A stretch of DNA of 64,000 bases, taken from CAYYKK01 sp046351395. Its GTDB lineage: Bacteria; Myxococcota_A; Polyangia; Polyangiales; Polyangiaceae. This document shows positions 58,457 through 64,000 of the stretch, piece by piece; position 1 is the stretch's first letter, and each line of letters begins with the position of its first letter. Both the position numbers and the translations under genes were made by a program. Under the pieces are notes generated by a model, which saw only the letters and a list, made by a program, of their open reading frames with translations, was not told where the DNA came from and searched no databases. The stretch spans positions 248,001 through 312,000 of the forward strand of contig JAXLYP010000001.1 in NCBI GenBank assembly GCA_046351395.1, in the 5' to 3' direction.

Positions 58457-59980
58457 CTACAAACTGCCGTCGATCGTGCGCGGTCCGCCGCCGGGTGGCG
58501 GCTTCTTCACCGTGCTCGGGGTCGGAGCGACGACGGGCGGGCGCGTGCCCGGGCCGTTGTTCGCGATCACCGTCGGTGGGGCGGACGCCGTCGGCTGGGT
58601 GGAAGCTTTGGGATCCGCGGTGGGCGCGCTCTCGACGGTGAGGGGCGCAGACGACGACGCGGCCGGAGGCGCAGAGGTGGCGGGGAGCGAAGGCGACTCC
58701 GTCTTCTCGGCCGTCGGCGCTTCGGTCGCGAGCGCGATCGCAGTCCCAGGGGTCGTGCTCGCCGCGGGACTGGGCGACGCTCCGACGAACTTGTAGGCCG
58801 CGATGCCGCCGCCCACACCGAGCACGGCCATCACGGCCACGATCGCGACCCATCCGCTCGACTTCTTCGCCGCCGGCGGCGCTGTCGCGACGGCGACTCC
58901 GACCTGCGACTGGTTCATCGCAGGGTTGAGGAGCGACGGGTTCGTGGGCGCTGATCCGTACGGGGGCACCCCCCCGGGGACAGGCGTGTTCGCGAACCCA
59001 TGCGACTGTCCCGGGTGCGACGGCGAAGGATATCCAGGCCCCGAGGGTGCCGCTTGGGGGTATGGATACGAGCGCTGCGACGCGGGCGCTTGGGGGTACC
59101 CCTGCATCGGGTAGCCCCCCGGCTGCGCGTGCTGCCGCCACATCGCGATCGCGTGGGCGAACTCCTTCGCGCTCCCAAACCGATGCGCGGCGTCCCGCGC
59201 CATTCCCCTGGCGATGATCTGCGAGAACGCGGGATCGAGCCCGGGCGCGTGCAGCTCCGCGGGCTCCGGGCTCTCGAGCGCGATCTTGAAGAGGAGCTCG
59301 TTGAACGTGTCCGCGTTGAACGGCACGCGCCCCGTGAGCATTTGATAGCCGACGACGCCCACGGCGTAGAGATCGCTGCGATGGTCGATCTTCTGGCCGC
59401 GCGCCTGCTCCGGCGACATGTAATACGGCGTCCCCATCACGGCGCCCGTGCGCGTCATGCTGAAGGTCTCGTCCGTGGACGAGAACTTGGAGACGCCGAA
59501 GTCCACGATCTTCACGAAGTCGGGGCCGGCGCTCTTCGATCGGACGAGGAAGACGTTGTCCGGCTTGAGGTCGCGGTGGATGATCCCGGCATCGTGCGCG
59601 GCGCCGAGCCCCTCGAGGAGCTGCTCGAGGATGCGCGCGCAATCCGCGGCGGGCATCTTGCCGACGCGCTTGATGCGGTCCCCGAGGGCTTCGCCATCGA
59701 GGAATTCCATCACCATGTATCGCTCGCCCGAGGGGAGACTCCCGAGATCGAGGACCTCGACGATGTGCTCGGAGCCGATCCGCCCGGCCGCTTGCGCCTC
59801 GCGCTCGAAGCGCTGGACGATGTCCGCTTTGTTCGCGACCTCGGCGAGGAGGACCTTGATGGCGACGCGCCGATGGATGCGCGTGTTCTCGCCCTCGTAC
59901 ACGGCGCCCATGCCGCCCTTTCCGAGCACGCGGACGATCCGGTATTTGTCGTCGACGATCTGGCCGGTCTGGAGCGTCAT
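58457..59980 (-). CDS. Transmembrane Ser/Thr protein kinase (copy B of convergent pair)
   Basis: 507 residues from ATG 59980 (ATG 60004 adds 8). Kinase domain about 14-275: GKGGMGAVY, Lys42, HRDLKPDN (135-142), DFG, SPE. A Tyr/Pro/Gln/Gly-rich linker and a membrane helix (about 385-408, GWVAIVAVMAVLGVGGGIAAY) follow, then an extracytoplasmic tail ending RTIDGSL. The kinase halves of A and B are very similar (from MTLQ(A/T)GQI onward); the linkers differ. The shared tail end makes an 11-bp inverted repeat (58371-58381 with 58467-58477) around the 65-bp gap, possibly a shared terminator. Confidence 0.93.
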   Translation of the reverse strand: MTLQTGQIVDDKYRIVRVLGKGGMGAVYEGENTRIHRRVAIKVLLAEVANKADIVQRFEREAQAAGRIGSEHIVEVLDLGSLPSGERYMVMEFLDGEALGDRIKRVGKMPAADCARILEQLLEGLGAAHDAGIIHRDLKPDNVFLVRSKSAGPDFVKIVDFGVSKFSSTDETFSMTRTGAVMGTPYYMSPEQARGQKIDHRSDLYAVGVVGYQMLTGRVPFNADTFNELLFKIALESPEPAELHAPGLDPAFSQIIARGMARDAAHRFGSAKEFAHAIAMWRQHAQPGGYPMQGYPQAPASQRSYPYPQAAPSGPGYPSPSHPGQSHGFANTPVPGGVPPYGSAPTNPSLLNPAMNQSQVGVAVATAPPAAKKSSGWVAIVAVMAVLGVGGGIAAYKFVGASPSPAASTTPGTAIALATEAPTAEKTESPSLPATSAPPAASSSAPLTVESAPTADPKASTQPTASAPPTVIANNGPGTRPPVVAPTPSTVKKPPPGGGPRTIDGSL

Positions 59981-60055
59981 TTTCGGGGGCCTCTCGCGCA
60001 CCAAGCATACGCGATCCCCGTTTCGTGCGCTCCCTTCAGGCTGCTTTACGCCCCC

Positions 60056-60834
60056 TCAAGGGAGCTCGAGGCGCGTCGCGTAGAGGTACAAACCATCAGG
60101 TGGGGCCGTGATACCCAGCGCCGTGCGCTGCTTCGTTTCGAGCCCCCGCGCGATCGCTCCCGGGGCGAGTCGCCCTCGCGCCACGTCGACCGCGGCGCCC
60201 ACGATGATTCGAACCATGTTGTGCATGAACCCGCTGCCCGACACCTCGATCGTGAGGAGCCGTGGGTCGTCGCTCCCCCGCGACGCGGACGCGGCGAAGA
60301 TCGTGCGGATCGTTTCCGTCCTGGGATCCGACGCCGAGCGAAACGCAGCGAAGTCGTGCTCGCCCACGAGCGCCTCGAGCTCGGATTGGACTCGCGTCAC
60401 CGCGTCGTCGATCGCGTCGAGGGAGACATCGTGGAGCCGCCAGGCGCGCGCCTCGAACAGCGGGTCGCGCTCCGGGTCCAAGAGAACGAGGTAGCGGTAC
60501 GTCTTCTCGACGGAGTGGAAGCGCGGCTCGAACCCACGCGGAGCGGACGACGCTCCGCGGATCGCGATCTCTGCGGAGAGCTCGCGGTTGATCCAGTGCT
60601 GCCAGGCGCGGGGTGGCATCTCCCTCGCGGGGTCGAACGCGACACACTGGTCACGCGCGTGAACGCCCGCGTCCGTGCGGCTCGAGCCGCGAATGGCCTT
60701 CACCGCGGGATCCACGGCGCGGATCGCGCCCAGGAGCTCCCCGCGATCGTGCGTCGATCGGGCTGCGCGGCGAACCCGGAGAACCCGCGGCCGTCATACG
60801 CGACCCGGAGGAGGATCCCCCCGACGTCCGCCAC
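60056..60834 (-). pseudogene. truA: tRNA pseudouridine synthase A, frameshifted
   Basis: The main frame (60056-60715) has the TruA core: GSSRTDAGVHARDQ (catalytic Asp), EKTYRYLVLLD, HDFAAFRSA and GSGFMHNMVRIIVGA. The missing N-terminus (ILLRVAYDGRGFSGFAAQP) is present just upstream in another frame from GTG 60834. The two join at a GGGG run (plus-strand C run at 60739-60742) if one G is added, giving ELLGAIRAVDPAV. So one base is missing, exactly as in the helicase gene. It modifies tRNA U38-U40 when intact. TruA is well conserved, so a sequence error is plausible. It begins 4 bp after the AgmX/PglI-like gene. Confidence 0.85.
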
Positions 60835-60838
60835 GCGG

Positions 60839-61477
60839 TCAGTTCGCGATCTTGAAGTTGATCGGCACGCTGACCGTGACGCAGCCCTCTTCGGGCGCCG
60901 GCCACGACTGGCCCTGGAAGCGGCCGAGCACGCAGGACGAGATCTCGGAGTTGCCCACCGAGTCGCTCACGATGCTCGCGCCACACGAAGCGCCGCCCGC
61001 TCCCACGGAGACCGCGACGACGAGCGTGCCGGACGCGGCGCTCGTGCGGAGCGCGCGGTTGTAGCAGCCCTGCGCGGAGCCCGCGACGGACCGGACCTTC
61101 GCCTCGAGCGCGGAGGAGGACTTGCCTTTGCCGCACTTCGCGCAAGCGCCGCTGTCGCCCGCTGCGGCGACGCCCCCGGATCCGTGTTTGCCGGAGGAGG
61201 AGCTCGGCGCGGCGGACGCGCTCGTCGCCGCCGACGCGGTCGGCTCGTCCTCCACTTCGTCCGGCGGGGCAGGAGGCGCCGGCGCGTTCAGGCGCTTCGG
61301 CGCAGGGGGTTCTTGAGTGGTCGCGGCGACGGTCGCGGTGGCCGACGTCTTGTCGCCCCCTCTCGTCGCGAGGACGATCCCCACGATCGCGGCCGCGATC
61401 ACCACGAGCCCGATCAGGTAAATCCCAGCGCCGCCACCCGAACCTTGCTCCCCGGAATTGCCGGTCGCCTCAGCCAC
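60839..61477 (-). CDS. Membrane-anchored AgmX/PglI-type C-terminal-domain protein
   Basis: 212 residues. One membrane helix near the N-terminus (GIYLIGLVVIAAAIVGIVLA, about 18-37), then an Ala/Pro/Ser-rich linker with a CxxC (CAKCGKG, about 112-118). The end (about 125-212: VRSVAGSAQGCYNRALRTSAASG, VGNSEISSCVLGRFQGQSWPAPEEGCVTVSVPINF) matches the AgmX/PglI C-terminal domain (Cys-Tyr-x-x-Ala...Cys...WPxPxxG). The family is known from gliding motility and related TonB-like proteins of myxobacteria. It is divergent from the hydrolase at 61533. Confidence 0.8.
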   Translation of the reverse strand: MAEATGNSGEQGSGGGAGIYLIGLVVIAAAIVGIVLATRGGDKTSATATVAATTQEPPAPKRLNAPAPPAPPDEVEDEPTASAATSASAAPSSSSGKHGSGGVAAAGDSGACAKCGKGKSSSALEAKVRSVAGSAQGCYNRALRTSAASGTLVVAVSVGAGGASCGASIVSDSVGNSEISSCVLGRFQGQSWPAPEEGCVTVSVPINFKIAN

Positions 61478-61532
61478 GTTCTAGACCTCCGCAGGGCGGC
61501 GAGCATACAAGCGCCCGGAGGAGATTCAATCC

Positions 61533-64000
61533 GTGAATCGGTGGAACACGCGGAGATCGGTGGCACGCGGAGCGTTGTTTGCGTGTTGGGTCACCGCATG
61601 TAACGCGCCACCCACGTTCGGAGGCTCACCGCCCGCGAGCGCCGTCGGCTCGGTCGCTCCGACGTCGTCCAGCGTCGCCGCGGCCCCGGCCGAGTGCGCC
61701 GCCGACGCATGCGTCGACGAGTCCACGCTCTCCGTGTGCGCGAGCGGCAAGGCCTCCACGAAGACGTGCGCTGCGGACGAGCTCTGCGCGGGCCGCGCGT
61801 GCGTCGCGGTCACGGATCCCGCGGGCGCGAAGGTCCCGCGCGCGCGCGCGCGACGCGCCGTGGGTGACGGGTTCATCAACGCCTGGTCGTCGATCACCCC
61901 GGTGCAGGTCAAGGCCGCGAGCGCGTTCCTGGCGGACGGCAACATCGACGCGATCGGCGGGGCGAAGGCGTTCAAGGCGGCCTGCGCGCCCGATGGGTAT
62001 GTCCAACCGAAGAAGGGCGGCGTCGGCAAAGACTCGGGGAACGTGCTCTCGCTCGCCGCGGCGAGCGTGTGGATCGACAAGGCTCGGACGCTCGTCCTCG
62101 CGGTCGGGTCGTCGGGGAAGCTGACCGTCGCGGTGAACGGCAAGACCGTGATCGAGCACGCCGAGGCGAAGGGGATCGGGAAGCGCGCTTGGGCCGACGA
62201 GCAGAGCGTCGAGGTCGACATGCCCGCCGGCGCATCGCGCGTCGCCGTGATCCTCGACGCGCCGAAGGTCCTCGATCGAGCCGGAGGCTTCTATCTGCGC
62301 TTCCGCGAACGGAGCGGCGCGCCCGCGGAGGGGCTCGTCGCGATGGAGGCGGTGGAGGAGGCGGCGTGCGCGCCGTCCGAGCTCGTGGATCTCAAGGTGA
62401 GCCTCGACGTCGACAAGGACGGCCTCTTCGCGACGACGAAGCCCACGTTCCTCGATCTCGTGCCCACACAGCGCGACGCGAAGCTCGCGCTCGCGCTCAC
62501 CGGGAAGTCCCCCGCGACGGCGGACGTGTCCCTCGAGGAACCGCTCGCGCCCCTTCGGCTCACCCCCGATGGAGCGGCCGAGCTCTCGATCAAGGATGGG
62601 GAGCGCGCGCTCTTCAGCGTGAAGCTCCCGGCATCGCCCGCGCTCGTCTCGCGAGTCGCGGCGCTCGTCGCGGGGATGGAGGACATGAAGTCCACGAAGC
62701 CGGGAGCGCAGGCGAGCTTCGAAAACCACGTGCGCTACCTCGTGAAGCTCGTCACGACGGGGGACGACGACACGTCGTTCATCGAGCGACACGTCCAGCG
62801 CGCGGAGGAGATCCTGGCGGCCGCGCGGCGCGGCGAGGATCCGTACGCAGAGCGCACGGGCGTGATCTACCGCGCATACCGATCGAAGGTCGACGGGCGG
62901 CTCCAACCCTACATGCTCTTCGTGCCGCCCTCGTACACGAAGGGCACGCCGCTCCCGGTCGTCATCATGTCGCACGGGCGAAACCGTTCACCGGAGCTCG
63001 GGCTGCGGACGCTGATCGGGCAAGCGCCGGACGACAAGATGACGCTCAAGTGGGCCTCTCGAAACTGGCCCGCGTTCCCCGATCAGCACGCGATCCTCGT
63101 GTCCGTGTACGGCTTCGACGAGGGCGCCGCGCACCCGCTCGGCGAGGAGGACGTCCTCGACGTGATCGACGAGCTCGAGCGCGAGTACCGCGTGGACCCG
63201 CTCAAGATCTCGCTCACGGGCTTCTCGCTCGGCGGGACCGTCGCGTTCTTCGTCCCCATGCACTACCCCGACGTCTTCAGCGCGACGTCTCCGTTCTGCG
63301 GGTACCCGAACCTGCTCGGCTTCCAGAACGTGATGGGGGTGAAGCGCGCGCCCTGGGAGGACGCGATGCTCGCGAAGCGATACATCGTGAACTACGCGGA
63401 GAACGGCTCCTACGTCCCCGTTCACGTGGTGCACGGCGGGCTCGACGCCCCCGAGCGATCGCAGGTGTTCGTCGACCGGTACCGCGCCGTCGGCAACACG
63501 GCGCTCTTCGACGTGCAGGACGACCTCAACCACGACGTGTGGGACTACGGCTACAAGGACGGCCGCATGGTGCACTGGCTGTCGAAGAAGTCGCGGCCGG
63601 AGTCACCGAAGCGCGTGCGCTTCGTCACGGGCGAGTACCGCTATGACCGCTCCTATTGGCTCCGCGTCGTCGCGATGCACGACAGCACCCTCCCGGATCG
63701 CGCGACGATCGACGCGAAGCTCGACGAGAAGGCCAAGCGCATCGAGATCAAGACGGAGAACCTCGACGCGTTCGAGATCGATCGGAAGCGCCTCACGCCC
63801 GCGGCCGTGTTCCAGGACGCCGTGACGCTCGCGATCGACGGCGCGGAGCTCCCGGTCCCGGCGGGGGATGCGCCGCTCCACCTCGTCAAGTCGTCCGGCT
63901 GGTCCCTCGCGGCCACGGAGCCCGCGCGCGACGGGATGAAGCGTCACGGCGTCTCGGGACCGCTCGCCGACGTGCTCCGGCACGCCATCGCCGTCGTGTA
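61533..64000 (+). CDS. Large exported prolyl-oligopeptidase-like alpha/beta hydrolase (partial, 3' end outside window)
   Basis: At least 822 residues from GTG 61533, which follows GGAGGAG at 9 nt. A signal peptide (RRSVARGALFACWVTAC, lipobox VTAC) opens it. A short Cys-rich segment (about 45-75) and a beta-rich region follow. The catalytic domain (about 450-680) has LPVVIMSHGRN, ISLTGFSLGGTVAFFVP (nucleophile Ser in GxSxG), VHVVHGGLDAPER (Asp) and DLNHDVWDYGY (His), so the triad is complete and the layout is prolyl oligopeptidase/S9-like. It is probably a surface or secreted peptidase or esterase. The frame is open to the window end. Confidence 0.85.
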   Translation, partial: MNRWNTRRSVARGALFACWVTACNAPPTFGGSPPASAVGSVAPTSSSVAAAPAECAADACVDESTLSVCASGKASTKTCAADELCAGRACVAVTDPAGAKVPRARARRAVGDGFINAWSSITPVQVKAASAFLADGNIDAIGGAKAFKAACAPDGYVQPKKGGVGKDSGNVLSLAAASVWIDKARTLVLAVGSSGKLTVAVNGKTVIEHAEAKGIGKRAWADEQSVEVDMPAGASRVAVILDAPKVLDRAGGFYLRFRERSGAPAEGLVAMEAVEEAACAPSELVDLKVSLDVDKDGLFATTKPTFLDLVPTQRDAKLALALTGKSPATADVSLEEPLAPLRLTPDGAAELSIKDGERALFSVKLPASPALVSRVAALVAGMEDMKSTKPGAQASFENHVRYLVKLVTTGDDDTSFIERHVQRAEEILAAARRGEDPYAERTGVIYRAYRSKVDGRLQPYMLFVPPSYTKGTPLPVVIMSHGRNRSPELGLRTLIGQAPDDKMTLKWASRNWPAFPDQHAILVSVYGFDEGAAHPLGEEDVLDVIDELEREYRVDPLKISLTGFSLGGTVAFFVPMHYPDVFSATSPFCGYPNLLGFQNVMGVKRAPWEDAMLAKRYIVNYAENGSYVPVHVVHGGLDAPERSQVFVDRYRAVGNTALFDVQDDLNHDVWDYGYKDGRMVHWLSKKSRPESPKRVRFVTGEYRYDRSYWLRVVAMHDSTLPDRATIDAKLDEKAKRIEIKTENLDAFEIDRKRLTPAAVFQDAVTLAIDGAELPVPAGDAPLHLVKSSGWSLAATEPARDGMKRHGVSGPLADVLRHAIAVV

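Noticed and set aside
1..64000. Prophage, integrase, attachment site, tRNA or rRNA genes
   Set aside because: Scanned for by eye; no convincing candidate found.

Overview
The window is high-GC DNA with typical myxobacterial gene content, best read as a Myxococcota (Polyangia-like) chromosome. The evidence is four eukaryote-like Ser/Thr protein kinases, many lipoproteins with Gly/Ser/Thr-rich linkers, Cys-rich and Kelch-type surface proteins ending in a Gly-Cys + membrane helix + Arg-cluster tail (MYXO-CTERM-like), tandem FHA proteins, an AgmX/PglI-type protein, DUF2169/DUF6484 proteins and a split alpha/beta-type glycyl-tRNA synthetase (only glyS is here). No prophage, insertion sequence, CRISPR array, rRNA or tRNA was recognised. 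Housekeeping genes are rpmI-rplT, dus, glyS, ddl, rsmB, rseP, purA and truA.

Layout. 1-6.5 kb: a Cys-rich lipoprotein, a type VI secretion-associated DUF2169/DUF6484 pair, a Tat-type hemerythrin lipoprotein, two small lipoproteins and a crotonase-family enzyme. 6.7-13 kb: three plus-strand genes with overlapping stop/start codons (two paralogous Kelch + Cys-rich surface proteins, then a class V aminotransferase), followed by rpmI-rplT with a visible promoter and a clear terminator. 13.8-21.8 kb: PEGA/TPR-like protein, kinase, cupin, barrel-like protein, zinc-ribbon kinase coupled to a degenerate M23 protein, OmpR-type regulator, Dus. 21.8-22.4 kb: a repeat field of two unrelated tandem arrays. 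22.4-28.7 kb: PHM-like copper lipoprotein, a broken UvrD/Rep helicase gene, TerB-like protein, Nudix hydrolase, and a divergent P450/MarR pair. 28.7-35.7 kb: a minus-strand run (glyS, lipoprotein, M17 N-domain-like protein, TPP enzyme, MATE exporter, secreted protein) interrupted by a 182-bp inverted-repeat element. 36-37.4 kb: a two-PilZ-domain protein followed by two tandem covarying hairpins with C-run loops. 37.5-48.6 kb: TonB-like protein, OB-fold-like lipoprotein, fused double HCCA-isomerase, Ddl, RsmB/RseP/APC permease, LysR. 48.6-56 kb: minus-strand run of receiver protein, two FHA paralogues, PH-like membrane protein, two TPR proteins and purA. 56.1-64 kb: chlorite-dismutase-family protein coupled to a kinase, a convergent paralogous kinase, a frameshifted truA, an AgmX/PglI-like protein, and a large secreted prolyl-oligopeptidase-like hydrolase running off the end.

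Most notable: (1) the tandem covarying hairpins at 37329-37435, a candidate small RNA or double terminator; (2) the 182-bp inverted-repeat element at 31785-31966, whose tip sequence recurs at other gene borders; (3) the hierarchical repeat field at 21836-22395, one segment of which recurs as an exact 12-mer between P450 and MarR; (4) two genes (uvrD/rep-like and truA) each lacking one G in a G run, so either recent decay or sequence error. Function calls rest on reading translations and motifs by eye; no database search was possible.
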